Shown in pieces: positions 48,860 to 61,467 of a stretch of DNA of 64,000 nucleotides. This DNA is from Diphasiastrum complanatum (Eukaryota; Streptophyta; Lycopodiopsida; Lycopodiales; Lycopodiaceae), in contig CM055098.1 of assembly GCA_029204225.1 (NCBI GenBank), positions 53,520,054 to 53,584,053 of the forward strand, written 5' to 3'. The notes below the pieces were generated by a model. It did no database searches, was not told the origin of the DNA, and was given only the letters and a program-made list of their open reading frames with translations. The position numbers and the translations under genes are program-made. Positions within the stretch are counted from its first letter, which is position 1. Each line of letters begins with the position of its first letter.

Positions 48860-49500
48860 CTTGTTATTGTTTTAGATTTTCCGAGTTTTTTGGTGTTTTT
48901 GGAAAAAAAAAAATTTTTTGGTTTTTGCGTTCCCTACGGTTTGCAGTTTGTGGTGGGGTGCGGGTAATTGCGATCTAATGCGGTTGATGGATGGTGGCAG
49001 TTAGTTGCGTTTGGTTACGTTCAGCTGCTATTGATTGCGGTTGCGGTGGCTATGGTAGATTGCAGTCTAATGCGATTGAGGACGGAGGGATGCAGACTGG
49101 TGCAGTCAGTGGCGGTGTCAACGGTCGATTACGGTTGTAGCGGGCGAGTGCAGTTGCAGCGGTGGTTGTGGTTGTGGCGGGCGATTGCAGTTGTGACAGT
49201 CGATTGCGATGTCAACAGTCGATGGCGGTTGCTATGATGGATGTGGGGAATGCGATGGTTGCAAAGTAATGCGGTGGTAGGGCAAGGTGATCGTTCCTGG
49301 GAGGATACAGTTGAATGCGGTGTCCATGTGTTGCGGTAAAGGTGGCCGATGGTAGTCGTAGTGCGGATGAATGTGGTCTATATGTGGCTGCGACAGGCGA
49401 ATGCGGTTGGGTGGAGAGTTGTTGTAATAGTATGCAATGGAGGTGGAGGGTTGGGTTTCTGTGATGCAATGCAGCTAGTTGCGGTGTAATGTGTGTAAGG
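48860..49500. repeat. Low-complexity G/T-rich tract with recurring tgcggttg words
   Basis: About 500 bases (48930-49480) consist of degenerate repeats of words such as gattgcggttg, tgcagttg and gtggcggg. Likely a decayed minisatellite in the 5' leader of the gag-only element. Open frames across it are repeat artefacts. Confidence 0.6.
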
Positions 49501-49719
49501 CAGAGTGCATCAGATGCAAATGGGGATAGACAGAGTCAGATGTAAACGAAGGTAGAGGGAGACAGATGTAAAGAAAATGGAGAAGCGATGTTGTGTGTGG
49601 TATCTGATGGCTAGTGTGCTCATTGTTTGGCATGGATGTGGTCCGGCTAAGATGGTGATAGGTTGCAGCGGAAGGGTTTGTGGGCCGTCGTAAGGTGGTG
49701 AGAGGGTGGTTAGTTGTGG

Positions 49720-50312
49720 TGGACCTGATTGCTTCGGTTGAGATCTGATCAAATTCCTTCGGTCGAGATCTGATAGGGACTCGTCGGTCAAGATCTGTTC
49801 GAAAACCGTCAGTCGAGATCTAACACAGGAGGCGTCAGTTGAGAGCTGACTGATGGCGTCGATCGATATCTAACTGATGGCGTTGGTCGAAATCTAATTG
49901 ATGGTGTCGGTCGAGATTTGACTGATAGCATTGGTCGAGATCTGACACAGGAGGTGTCGGTCAAGATCTGATTGATGGCATCAGTCGAGATCTAACTGAT
50001 GGCATTGGTCGAGATGAAATCTGACTGATGGCTTCGGTTGAGATCTAACGCAGGGCCGTCGGTTGAGATCTGATTGATGTCGTCAGTTGAGATTTTACTG
50101 AGGGCCGTTAGTCAAGATTTCACAGGGCACCGTCGGTTGAGATTTGATTGAGGGCCATCGGTTGAGATTTCACAAGGCACCGTCGGTTGAGATTTGATTG
50201 AGGGCCGTCGGTCGAGATTTCACAGGGCACCGTCCATTGAGATTTGATTGAGAACCGTCGGTCAAGATTTGAGAGAGGGCACCATCGGTCGAGATTTGAG
50301 AGAGGGCACCAT
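49720..50312. repeat. Minisatellite with cgtcggttgagatctga units
   Basis: About 15-20 degenerate units of the form (ggc)cgtcggTYgagatYtgat, spaced roughly 25-50 bases, with a higher-order unit of about 50-55 bases (gggccgtcggttgagatttcacagggcac) towards the right. It ends exactly where the right terminal repeat begins, where a primer site would be expected. Confidence 0.85.
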
Positions 50313-50313
50313 C

Positions 50314-50950
50314 GGCCAAGAACATTCATTCATAGATCAACATAAGACAAGAAAAGAAATTAATCCACTCTAGGAAAGCACCAAATTTAATCCACTCTAC
50401 AGTCCACAACCACACACAAAAGGAGGGAAGGGCAAGATCATAAATGCATCACTCAAGAAACAAGCATGATCAAGGAGCTCAATGGATGCACCAAACTCAT
50501 GAAGGCTCTTCTCATTTCAGCATGGAGTTGATACAATTCACAAAAAGCTCTTCTACTCAAAGAGGGAGTCTCTTAAATAAGCAAGAGAGCTTCTTAGGTG
50601 GCATCCTAGTGGAATTTCCACATTTCACAAATTACAAGTGGAATAATGCTCTCCACTAGAGGTCACCATCAAAAGGTGGCTCACTCTACTTTCTTTAAGA
50701 GGGGTCTACTTGTATTTAATACATTTGCCTAGAAATACTAGTTCCTACATGGTCATTCCATCTTCTGGGGTTCACCACGAGGCTTACACAGTTCTTGCTT
50801 GCCATTCCTAACTAGCATTTCTTGGCTCTCATACTCGGCTCTCAGTCTTCGTTGGTCTCGTCTTCTCAGAGACCTCCTTGGTCTAAGGTGAGAGGTGCTC
50901 TTGAGTTGCTCTGTCCAAGTATGTTGGGGATTCGTCAGAATCAGCCAACA
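50314..50950 (-). repeat. Terminal repeat (5' LTR on minus), shortened
   Basis: Direct repeat of 44258-45188 lacking about 270 internal bases; ends at 50950 in the same cagccaaca. Confidence 0.75.
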
Positions 50951-50999
50951 AGCATAAAGAAGAATTTCTCGAATTCTAGTTTGTAAGGATAGAAATAGT

Positions 51000-51535
51000 G
51001 TTATGTCCATGGCCAGTACATAGGATACAATATACTCCTAGTCTTGGATACACGGTATTCCAGTGAAACAAGCCGTTAGTTATGCCACGTCATACTGGAC
51101 GTGACCCGAAAGTAACTAGTATTCTTGTGAGGCCCAGAACACACTAAATGGAGTTTAGACAAGGTATGAGATAGTGTATGCATGTGTAGAGTTATCAATA
51201 GCAATTCTATGAATAGTTGGTCCATGCATAGGACTCTATTATAGGTGAATCTATGTATAGGGAACATAGGACTATGCATGGCTATGTGCCCAGGATACTT
51301 TTGGCTCTATATAAGAGGTCCAAACTCGTCCTACTCCTCATCATGGTTCTTGATTCATTGCCAAGCTCTCACTCTACTTTCATGCTTCTTGTTCCTTGGC
51401 TTGGGGGTGAGGCTTCTAGAGATTGATTGGATGCTTCTACTTGGGTTGGGTGGTTTCTCCATAGTGTGTTATCCGTTTGTGTTTAGGATTTGTAAGCAGG
51501 ATTTAAGGAGCTTCCCTTATATCAAGAGTGAGATT
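51000..51535 (+). repeat. Copia-type LTR, related to 36.19-36.29 kb
   Basis: Possible start TGTTATGTCC at 51000; TATA box ctctatataagagg near 51302-51316; the last 110 bases match 36193-36290. No primer site follows here, the sequence running into tatcaagagtgag instead. Confidence 0.5.
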
Positions 51536-52052
51536 CTTTGGGGATTCCAAAAGGGGTAACTGGATTTTAATTTTATGTGTTTGAATCAAATGTACATGTC
51601 AAGTTTGAGTGATCTACTGTAGATCCTATGTTTTGTGAAAATTGGTGGTATAGTATGTTGTCAAATCAAATCAAATTCATTTTAAATCTCAAGAGTGAGA
51701 TTATTTGGGTCAAGAGTGAGTCCAAAAGAAGTGATTAAGTTTGATTTTCATGTGTTTGAAACAAAACCCATCTTTTGTTCAAGAATCAGAAGTGTTGAGA
51801 GAACTAGTCAAGTGAAAAGGAAAATCTAGGTATCAAATCTTTTTATATCCATTTCAACTCTCAAAAGAAAGAGTCATTGGAATTTTTTGAGTCCAATAGG
51901 AGTGTTTGGATCTGATTTCTTTTGTGATTTGATTCAAAAATGTTGTGCTATTGTCTTAGTGATAAAAGCAAAGTTTCCAAGTGACTAATCATTAGTGTGA
52001 AGATTGATTCTTAGATTTGTGAGCTAGATCTTTTGTAGATCCTTCTAAATTA
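51536..52052. other. Retroelement leader-like spacer
   Basis: Repeats of tcaagagtgagattctttggg and related words near 51525, 51690 and 51710; no gene. Confidence 0.35.
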
Positions 52053-53720
52053 ATGAATATGTTCAAATCTAGTCTCTTGAGAGTCACAAATTATATTTGT
52101 AGAATCATATCACAAGGTTTTTGTCTTATCATGGCACCAATAGGTGGCATCCTATTGAAGGAAAGTAAGGATCCTAAGTGCAACCTTTGTGGCAAGGGAG
52201 GATATTTTTCCTCAAGATGCTACAAAAAGAAGACCAATCCATCCAAGGACAACCAAATCAAGGGGGCCGAGGTGAAGGATGGAGCTTGCTTCAAGTTCGA
52301 AATGCAAATACAAGAAGGACAAATCCAAGGAAAGGTGTTTCCTTTGTGGAAAATTGAATGAGGCTTGGAGTCTCACAAGGACTTGCAAGATTTGCCTTCA
52401 AAAGTCCATCACAACACAAGTCGGACCTTTTAAATTTTTTTATTTGGAAGTGCATTGTTTGGTTCAAGATGCAAAGGTAGATGTCACTTACATGAAAGTA
52501 ACTTGGATTTATTTCATGTCCTTGGAAAGTAGTTTGCTTGGAACTTTGGATAAGTTCAAAGTTATTGTTATTATCCAAGAGAAATTGATCAAGAATAAGG
52601 AGGAGCAATCACAAAATGAAAATAGTTTCATTTATGCTCTCATGTCAACTTATGAAGATCTATTTTTCTTTGAAGGGATTTTTGTATCTCAAAGGTGGAT
52701 TAAGGCAATACTAGTTGAGTGTGATGCCTTGAAAGATAGCAAAACATGTTTTCCTTGTAAACTTACATTAGATATGAAATCAAGGAAATGAAAATGTCTT
52801 CATAACGTAAATTCTTTTGGTTTCAATAAGATCATGAATGATGTGTTCATTCATAAAGATGAAAATTGTAAGTTTTCAATCTTAAAGACAAGTTGTAAAC
52901 TTCTTATGAGAATAAGCGAAGCATCTAAAGCGGACACTTATATTCATAAGCAAATAGTTAGCCTTATTGAGATGGAAATACCTTTTGATTTCAATATTAG
53001 AAAAATCATGCCAAGTTGTGGTTATTTTTGGACTTATGTTTCTAGCATAAGTAATCTTGATAATCATAGGAAGTGCTATTATATGGTCATGGTTGTTTTG
53101 ATCATTATGAGACATGGAGGTCTCGGATTTCCATCAAGAAGGAGCACCATGAAGAGGATCTTAAGGAGTCATCTCAAGGTTCAAGTATGCCAATGATTGA
53201 GGATGAGAGTCCTTCTCAAGGTTCAAGTGTGCCAAGGATTGAGGAGGAGAGACCTTCTCAAGTTGTGATTCCAAGAAGAATCTCAAGAAACATGGTTGAG
53301 CCCAAGTGGCTCACATTTCAAGGGAAAGAGGAGCATATCTCAGGTGGTATACATCTCATACTTACTTCTCTCAAAATTGGAGTAAAGCCATACTAGTTGA
53401 GTATGAAGTCTCTCTTGAGAACATAGATGATGTTCTTAAAAGTTTGAAATTGATTTTAAATCAATTAGAAAGAAAATGGTTATTTCATCAAATGTATGCT
53501 CTTGATTCATGCAAGAGCAAAAGTGATTTGTTCACTCATAGTTTAAAAATTTGTCTTTTTTCAAGTATTGAGGCGAATTGTAAACTCTTTATGAGAGTAA
53601 GTGAATCATCTTCTAAAGACACTTATCTCCATAATGAAGTATTTAGCCTCATAAGATCTGAGATTAGCATGGTGAACAAGCATGAAGATATGATGAAAAC
53701 ACTTTTTTAGTATAGCATGC
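52053..53720 (+). pseudogene. Scrambled Copia gag/pol remnant
   Basis: Pieces in order: knuckle-like CNLCGKGGYFSSRC (His replaced by Tyr) near 52178, a second CFLCGK near 52340, RWIKAILVECDALKDSKTC near 52690 (RT start), RRISRNMVEPKWLTFQGKEE near 53270 (the link before RT), and a second NWSKAILVEYE near 53380. The frame blocks after the two RT starts resemble each other (FIHKDENCKF/CKLLMRISEAS and FTHSLKICLF/CKLFMRVSESS), so part of the segment is an old internal duplication. Stops throughout. Confidence 0.55.
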
Positions 53721-54109
53721 ATAGTCTTGCCAATTTGGATGAGTCTCTAGATCGTGGTAACATGATGTTGGCTATTTGTGATCCTAGTAAGTCAATAATA
53801 AATCTTTATTTCCTCATGGAGGAGCATGCACATGAAGAAGGAACAAGCCTCAAGGTCAAGCATCTACATGAAATTTGAAAGGAATCAATTTTGGAGGTGC
53901 TAGGATGGTGCAAAGCTCTCAAGTTCATCAAAGATGTCAACATCAAAGAAGCATTATCATGGATATGCTGATCTCGGATCAACATAAAGCTCATTGGCTG
54001 ATCTTCACACCTTTTGATCCAGTAAAGACCAATTCAGCCCATGGAGTCAATTTCAAGAACATCATGTTTTTTATCAAGCTAGATTTACCAAGGTAGAATT
54101 TTTGAGGAG

Positions 54110-54670
54110 TGTGAAAAATGCAAAAATTATGCTTGGTCAAGGCCAAATCTATGTATATAGGATGATTACACATGTGTGGAGCCTGTTCCCACGTGTGAAA
54201 TAAATTTACTTTTCATGTAGTACAATCATATAGCTTGTACATATAGTTTAAATCAAGTTCTATTGGCTAAAAAGGCCAAAAACATGTTTTTTAGTCATAT
54301 GCCACATGTGGAATAAGCCGAGGAAGTCAAATTTGCACTTCTAGAAGAGTTTTTCCTAGTTCTCTACATTGAAGAAAAATGGACCAAAAGTGCTCAAAAT
54401 AGAAGGTTTTGTCCAAGTGTCAATATTGCATGATGAATCATCACATGACAAAGCACCCTCACACATGTCTGCAGGATCGAGTAGGCTTGAGCCTTGCTTC
54501 ATGATCTATTAAGAGCAACTTTATACTTACATATACAAAGAGATTGAGTTCTACTTATAGCAAGACTAGAAGGCAATTGAATAATCTCTTTGAACTCAAT
54601 TTTTCCTAAAACTTTTGGATTTGGATTTTGTTTTCTTATGCACTTATGTAAAAAATTTACTTAGTAATTC
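54110..54670 (+). repeat. Putative 3' LTR of the 52-54 kb Copia remnant
   Basis: tttttgaggag is followed at 54110 by TGTGAAAAATGC, a polypurine tract and LTR start like that of the intact Copia element (gaggaggag/TGTTAAAAATTC). A TATA-like ctttatac lies near 54520. The right edge is approximate. Confidence 0.5.
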
Positions 54671-57600
54671 CTTCCAAAGAAAAAAAAATGTTCTGTGATG
54701 TTTGTAAACATTTGTATGATAGTTCATACATTTATGATTTTTATTTATTTTTTGCTTTTCATTTCACAATTTGCCTAATCAATGCCAGACAACTTGCAAA
54801 TTCCAAGTTAGCAAGTGATTCAATGATGAAATCAATCAAAATAATTGATGTATATTTACATGTGATGATTGTGGGAAGTTGTTTGATAAGTTTTTGAGAC
54901 CATAAAGGATGCTCTTGGTTGCATTCTTGCAATCTTTTTCTTTTTATGCAATCCATGAAAGATCTAAAAGCAAATGATGAATTGTCAAAGTGACATGTGC
55001 TCATTATGTTGGCACAATGGTATGAATATTGAGTTTTTTTCAAAGGTCCATAAACAAGTTGTAAAAGGTTAATAATGGGTATTATAGCTCATGAAAGTCC
55101 AAGGCTGTAGCCAAAAAAGATTAAAAGACACAAATAAAATCATTCTTATCCTCCTCTACACTTAGAAACGAATCTCGAGTGACCTTCCCACTAGGTTCAA
55201 TGTCACAATTATGGCAATGTTACTCCATAATTATATGGTCATTTTACACATGGACAAGTCATAAAATTTTTGCCCTTTCTAGGTATATTCATAGATGACA
55301 TCATATACAATGTTGGGTGGTTATATAGGTGCACAACTTGTTTCAAAACCAACATGGACAATATGAGTCTTTGTGATACTAGAACAACTACTTGGTATTG
55401 GCCTTGGGAGTACTTGGGTCATATAGTTTTGGCCCAAGCAATACTAGGCCAAAAACTCGAGTTGGAGAGGGTCATGGCTCATGCACAAGTTATGCACCTT
55501 GCGCATACCTAAACTTGTGATTAAGGCAAAGGTCCGTGATTATTGAGAGAAAATTTTCTACATTCCTCTTAAAATGAAAGAAACAAATTTGCAACACAAT
55601 TCTCCTTGTATGACATCTATGCTCATAGGCTTGTGAATTGGAGGCTCAATTCTTAAGTCCCTTGTTTTTTTCCCCATCGCTATAGGGTTGTGATCATTCA
55701 TACCCAAGTTCATTATTGGACGATATCATCCTTGCAATGCCAAATCTAGTTCCTAAAAGTGTAAAACTCATATGCTTGTAATGTTATTTGCTGCATATCA
55801 AAAACGTAATACTATTTACTACCATGGATTTTTTTGGTTTTGAAAAATAAGAAATCTTCCAACGATGGTATTAAAACCAATCATATCCTACCTACCTAGA
55901 GTCTAGTTAGATTAACACAAACTAGACTCAAGTAAGTAGTTAGATTAAGCACAAACTAGACCCATGTAAGTAGGTATGTAGTTAGGTGGATAAGTAATGT
56001 CCAAATATATCACTAAGGATGATGGGTTTAAAATTCACATAATTTGCGACTTTTTTAGTGTGCTCAAATTATGAAGATTTTGAGTATGTGTGTTTAAAGA
56101 TTCCCCCTCTACAATGCCCAATTTTGAGAAATAAATATGATGTTGCCCAACCATTTAGTACAAAAGTAGCTATTGGGCAAAATTGTGAGCACCCCTATAT
56201 AGGAAGGGTGTAGAAAAAAAATGAAACACCCCATTCATTATCGGATTATCCATACAACTTAGAAGCATCTCATAGATAAATGAGGTGGTAAAATTTGACT
56301 CGTGATTCGATGAAGTTATAATATCTGTGTAATGAGTCAATCAGCTCTTGAGAGTTGGGCCTTGGCATCCATATCTGACAAATAATTGTGGTTAAACCCA
56401 ACAAATTGAGTACAATCTACCTTTGAAGAAGGACGACTTGTATTTAGCAACGAAAGTTGTTTGAGGAATCTCTTTGGATAATAACTTATAAGTACATGAT
56501 TTGACAAGGGGGATGCATTCAATGAATCAAAAGGTTAAAGTCCATGTGCCATGAGAGGTCAGGAGTCAGGACTCTGTATCCATACAAAGCGGTCCATTTT
56601 AAAGGTACTCGTCGGAATAATGGATGTAGAATTTCCAGTTTGAGGAAAATCTATAAATCATGGAAGAATCGCCATATTTACTTTATGATGCTACTTTTAG
56701 AGGTCATCATCAGTACCTCGTACCCCACAAAAGTTTTTAATAGGTAAGCTGCTGCCTGCTGCTGTGTGATTGCTAGGCCTAGTGGGATGTGTAGTGTGTA
56801 ATCCGAGAAATTGAGAAATGATTCGGGAAAGCCGGCAATATGTGTAAATGGAACTGGGATAGTTATTTTTTTTTGTTAATACCGGCTTTCCCGAGAAAGT
56901 TTGTGTGTGGATTTTGCAAGAATGTGTTCTAATTTCTAGACACTCAAACTAAATACTCCAAAATGTGAGAGCCATTCGTGGCTTGGTGGTGATGGGACTT
57001 CCGAATTGACAGCAACCATCTTTTTGGAAGAAACTTCGTGGGTTTTGTTGCAACTTTGCACGGGTCTTTAATGATGGAAGATCGCCAAAAGATTGCAGCC
57101 TTTTTTGAAATTTTCTACAAGTTCAATTCACCTTTTTGGTAGCTATTCCTTTACATCACAAAAGTGTGTCCATAAACAACATCGCTTTCCGATTCAACCT
57201 TTTTGCTTTAATCACATGAAAGATCTGTCAAGTTCCAACCAAGTTCAAATTTCATGACTTTATGGGAAAAAAGGAAGTTGAAAAGCACCTCCACACCATA
57301 TAATTACAAAAAAGGACTCTGTTTTCTAATCCGAAAGTAATTGTTTATTTAAGTCTTTCAACCCACATGCCAAATGTTATTGTAAAAAGGATCAAGGCTT
57401 TTGAAATTTGCCTTGACTCTTGAAGCTTGAGCTCTCTCCTAAAGTTACAACTTACAACTAAAGGTTTACCCATGATTAACATAAACCTAGGAGATAGTGT
57501 CATTTGCAAGTTGCCACAGCTGGGCCCAGGCATCAGCAGGCTGCTCATCAGATTCTCAGAACTATTTTAAAGCAAAGCAGAGTACTCTGACCATCTTATT

Positions 57601-59340
57601 CAAGCTAAGGATATTAGATAGCTTGTCCCCTAACTTTTTCAATTGATGAGTACAAGTACCTACTGCTAGCATCCTAGATTCCCTAGCCCTTTCTCGCCTT
57701 TTCTCCCACCAAAAGGCTGCCCAAAATTATAAAGAAACATAAAAAGGCAAACTCGTCCTTTCTGTGGGTCTCAAGAGCCAGGGCGGCGCCTTTGGCAGGC
57801 CGGTGCACCAATCAGGGGCCCCACTTTGATGGCCAATTAAAAGGTGCAAAGCAGTGGTTTGCGGTAGGGGGTCCCCCAGGACGAATCAAATTTTAGGTGG
57901 GACCTTTTTCAGACCAATCTACCGACCAATCTCTCAAACAAATTCAAAAGGAAGCCTAAACTACTCTTTTGCATAGCTTTTTCAGGCCTGAGGCTATATC
58001 ATACAATAATTCACAAAAAAAAACACACTTTCTCCAAGCTCCTTTTGGATTTAGCTTCAATTTCCCCCAACAACTAAATGCTGGAGTTCACTTGGATCCA
58101 TATGGATTCTTAGCATCCTTTTGGCCTAAAATTTGCTTTTGACTAGCGGTTTCAACTCAATATTACCTAGACTCCATTGGACATTTGGATTTGCTTTTGG
58201 CTCTTATTGTTGACTAGCTCAACTCACTACTAACCATAGTTTGGTGAACCGACTCCCGAGTTTCTTTTCAATGCTCTTTGAAATATTTTCAAGCCAAACT
58301 TGTAAACAAGCTAGATGAAAGTCTTAAACCATAAGAACAAAACCTAATAATTGTAAAATCTATATGTCCAATTATATAGTTATATATTTTTTATCAAAAA
58401 ATCACCTACAAATTGTACAATGAATATGTAAAATGCCAATTTTCACAATTGCCATACAAAACTTTATCATTTTTTGGTGAGCACAAGAGTTTTTTTTCAT
58501 AATAGCATATTTTCAAGAATGACTTAAGTGGCATTCAAGGTCCCCCCATAATTCAAGAATGTAGGCTGGTGCATGATGGAGAGATCTTTCTTCTACCTAA
58601 GAAGTCCCCACCACTTTTGGATGAGCATTGAGACCACAACGTCTACTCACAAGCAATCTTGGTTGAAAATACCCTTTTTTCTTTTTTCCTAAAACCTATA
58701 CTTCAACCTCTTGACTTGCTCCACACTAGACTCCAATAGACCTTTCAAGTTTGGAGTTTTGTACACCTTTTTGGTTTGGCATTAACAATTTGTGATGTAA
58801 TGTCTGTATGATGATGCATATCCTAGGGTTCTTTTTTCCTCCACAAAAGCTACTTTGACAATAAAATCTGTACAAAGTACTATAAGACCATAAATCCTCA
58901 TCAACATTCTTAGAAAAAATGCGTTCACACACACTAGCTATGTAGTCTTCCATCACTTGGGCCTATATATTGTGGAGTCTCCATGCAACCACTTTGATGT
59001 TTCCTTTTCGTTTCCTGATTCTCTTGCTTTTTACCTCTTCCATATATTCTAGAGTAATAAGGATTTGGACATATTCCATAATCGTGAGACCTCACCATTT
59101 GTTCTCAACATTATATAGGGCAAGTGATGGGTTTAAACTTGAAGTAGAAGTGTAATAAATGGTTTTGTTGACAACCAAAGAATAACACAAAAGCAAGTCT
59201 TTCTCAGTCTTGTTGATACTATAAATTCTATTGACATTGCCTTTGTAATTACATTTAAGGGCAAGAGATTGTTGAAGGATTCTCAAAGAATTTTTTTTTT
59301 GCTTGCCACCTTAGTTATTTCGGCATTTTCTATTTTCCTT
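54671..59340. other. Long AT-rich spacer, no gene recognised
   Basis: Short open frames on both strands lack recognisable domains. Near 57780-57900 is a GC-richer island (gggcggcgcctttggcagg) without coding content. No LTR pairs or inverted repeats were noticed; old transposon debris is likely. Confidence 0.45.
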
Positions 59341-59361
59341 GTCTAAACACTAGGTTGATTA

Positions 59362-59550
59362 TTGGAGTCGCAATCAATATTGAGTCAGGTTATTTTGAGT
59401 CATGATTATGCACTTTCAACCAATGTGAGTACTTCAAATGCCCAATTATGGCATCAAAGATTACGACATTTAAATATGAGATCTATCTTGTACATGCATC
59501 ACAATAGTATGGTTAAGGATCTAAGCATTAATGTTGCCTCCACTGTGTAG
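59362..59550 (+). pseudogene. Copia pre-integrase fragment
   Basis: Reads AQLWHQRLRHLNMRSILYMH, the GAG-pre-integrase signature just before Copia integrase. Ends in a stop. The end of it (ggttaaggatctaagcatt and about 20 more bases) is tandemly duplicated at 59513-59590. Confidence 0.65.
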
Positions 59551-59585
59551 GGTTAAGGATCTAAGCATTAATGTTGCCTCCTCTG

Positions 59586-60165
59586 TGTAGGGGGTATTCC
59601 CAACACAACGTGAGCAAAGGGATAAATTTAATAATAAATGTGTTGCGAGGGCATGGCTTCCTACGTGTATAAGTCCATGGCCCAATGAGCACGTGAGCTA
59701 ATCATAAATTGAAATAATAGACTTGGGCCCTTTATAATTAAAATAAAGCTTGAGGCCCAAAGTCATTTTAAAACTTAGAGTTTACTTTTAAGAGTTGGGT
59801 CCACTTTTGTACTCACATGAATCTTGTGAATTCTAATGTACTTTTTATGGACCCTTGGATCAAGTTGGGTCCAAGATGAATGGATAGGATCATTGTGAAT
59901 ATTAGCCAATAGGATTTTGGGGCAAGGGCCTTCCCCATTCATAAAAAGGCCATTTGTACTCTATTTGCATGCTTAATGAGAAGGAGGAAACTCTACTATT
60001 TTTGGAAGAGAAACATCCTCATTTGCTATTCAATGCTTGCTATTGCTCTTGTTGTTTTCATTTGCTTTCAAGTTCATGCTTTGTTGGTTTCATTAGTTTA
60101 TGTTTCTCCCTTAGCAAGTACAATGAGCAAGTGAGCTACCCTCCCTCCTCACACACACACACACA

Positions 60166-60249
<84 letters not shown>

Positions 60250-60500
60250 TCTGAGTCTACCTTCTATGCTCCTTCTATTCATTTTACTCTCTTTCTCTCC
60301 CTCTCTTTCACTACAAATTATGTGGAATGCTAATTTAGTGGAGTAAGTTAGTGGGGGTAGTGTTGAAGGTGGTAGTGTTAGTGAAAGAAGTAGAGAACTA
60401 TTTAAAAGTAGTATCTTTACATAGTTAGGTACCTATCCAGTGTTCTAACCCTTGTTGATAGGCGGGAGGGCTACTACTACGCAAGATCTTCGACCCTGCA
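59586..60500 (+). repeat. Ty3-type LTR containing a (TC)n tract
   Basis: Starts TGTAGGGGGTATTCC and ends ...cgaccctgca at 60500, followed by a TGGCGCC-type primer site. TATA-like cattcataaaaagg near 59936. Contains (CA)n at about 60154-60167 and (TC)n at 60168-60247. The inverted partial copy is at 27802-28380. Confidence 0.65.
60168..60247. repeat. (TC)n microsatellite inside the LTR
   Basis: About 40 TC units, just after a short CA run. Confidence 0.95.
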
Positions 60501-60501
60501 G

Positions 60502-60519
60502 TGGCGCCATTGCCGAGGA
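60502..60519 (+). other. Primer-binding site of TGGCGCC type
   Basis: tggcgccattgccgagga directly after the LTR end; such sites occur in plant Ty3 elements (Athila/Tat type). Confidence 0.65.
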
Positions 60520-60845
60520 TAGGTTCTCACTAACTAGTATAGCTACATTTTAGTTATTTCTTGCTTTTTAGAGTAGTTTTAGGTGAATTTTGGGGTAGGA
60601 AGAATTAGTTTTCTGTATTTTCTTGTGTTTGGACTATTCTCAACTAGCGGAGGAGGTGTGAGAGGATAGAGGAGGCCTTGAACAGTCTCTAAAGGCTTGA
60701 CATCCAAACCAAAATTTGAGAAAATCCAAAAAACACACCAATCTGCATTTTGGAGGGAAAAAAAGCCAAATTTTCCATCAAATTTTGTTTTCTCCAGAAG
60801 CAGTGAGAGATAGCCCTCGCATGACTGTCAGCAGCTCTAGGGTAT

Positions 60846-61066
60846 TGTAGGAAAAATAGTAATTATTCTTCCACAGAGAACACAATGGAAATAAGTCAAA
60901 CTAATATCAGTGTCTTCAATCGGGTCTGTTTCTTATCTATGTACTAATAGGATAGTTTTGTCTTGATTGAGTATAGCGAGCGGAATTAATATGCGAAATT
61001 AAGAGACAGCTTAGGACAATTTTAGACAAACAAAAACTATTGATCAAAAACAAATTTTTATATCGA
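60846..61066 (-). repeat. Left direct repeat of a short TRIM-like element
   Basis: Matches 61246-61467 with scattered changes (taggaaaaatagtaattatt, cttcaatcgggtctgtt, aatttttata at the end). Confidence 0.7.
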
Positions 61067-61070
61067 CTCT

Positions 61071-61246
61071 ATATGATCTGATACCACTGTATCAACTCTA
61101 ATTCGCTTTGATACCACTATATCAGCACAATATGCTCTGATACCATTGTATTAGCTCTGATTTTATATGCTCTGATACCGTTGTATCAACACAATATGCT
61201 CTGATACCACTATATCAGCTTTAATCCTGTACGCTCTGATACCACT
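61071..61246 (-). repeat. Tandem array of six primer-binding-site-like motifs
   Basis: On minus the word tggtatcagagc, or a one- or two-base variant, recurs six times (plus: ctctgatacca at about 61078, 61107, 61135, 61172, 61198 and 61233), in units of about 26-37 bases that also share atatg and atcagctc words. The rightmost copy lies directly next to the right repeat, where a single primer site would be expected. Confidence 0.7.
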
Positions 61247-61467
61247 ATAGGAAAAATAGTAATTATTCTTCCACAGAGAATACGATGAAAGTTTGAATAA
61301 ATCAAACTAATATCAATGTCTTCAATCGGGTCTGTTCCTAATCTATGTACCAATAGAATAGTTTTGTCTTGATTGAATATAGCGTGTGGAATTAATATGT
61401 GGAATTAAGAGACAACTTAAGACAATTTTAGACAAATAGAAACTATTGGTCAAAAATGAATTTTTAT
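61246..61467 (-). repeat. Right direct repeat of a short TRIM-like element
   Basis: Second copy of 60846-61066. With the primer-like array between them the whole unit is about 620 bases and has no coding capacity, as in TRIM elements; the exact LTR ends are uncertain because neither shows a clean TG...CA. Confidence 0.6.

Larger units (their letters stand above)
44200..50950 (-). mobile_element. Gag-only terminal-repeat retrotransposon (TR-GAG/LARD-like)
   Basis: Long direct repeats lie at about 44258-45188 and 50314-50950 with the same right edge (...cagaatcagccaaca). On minus, a purine-rich taggggtgagatga precedes TGTTGGCTGATT at 45188, as a polypurine tract before a 3' LTR. The interior carries a Ty3-type gag on minus (48844-47129) and no protease, RT or integrase that I can find. 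This fits the gag-only class of non-autonomous LTR elements. The left edge is uncertain, and no target duplication was identified. Confidence 0.6.

Noticed and set aside
48968-49469. Trp/Leu/Val-rich plus frame and its minus partner
   Set aside because: Translation of the degenerate tgcggttg repeat tract.
54688-55043. Possible hAT transposase remnant
   Set aside because: A few words looked hAT-like (DLKANDELSK, AQWYEY), but stops are dense and the conserved dimerisation block is not visible.
60159-60247. CRISPR-like or satellite array
   Set aside because: Simple CA/TC microsatellite without spacers; no CRISPR array exists in the window.
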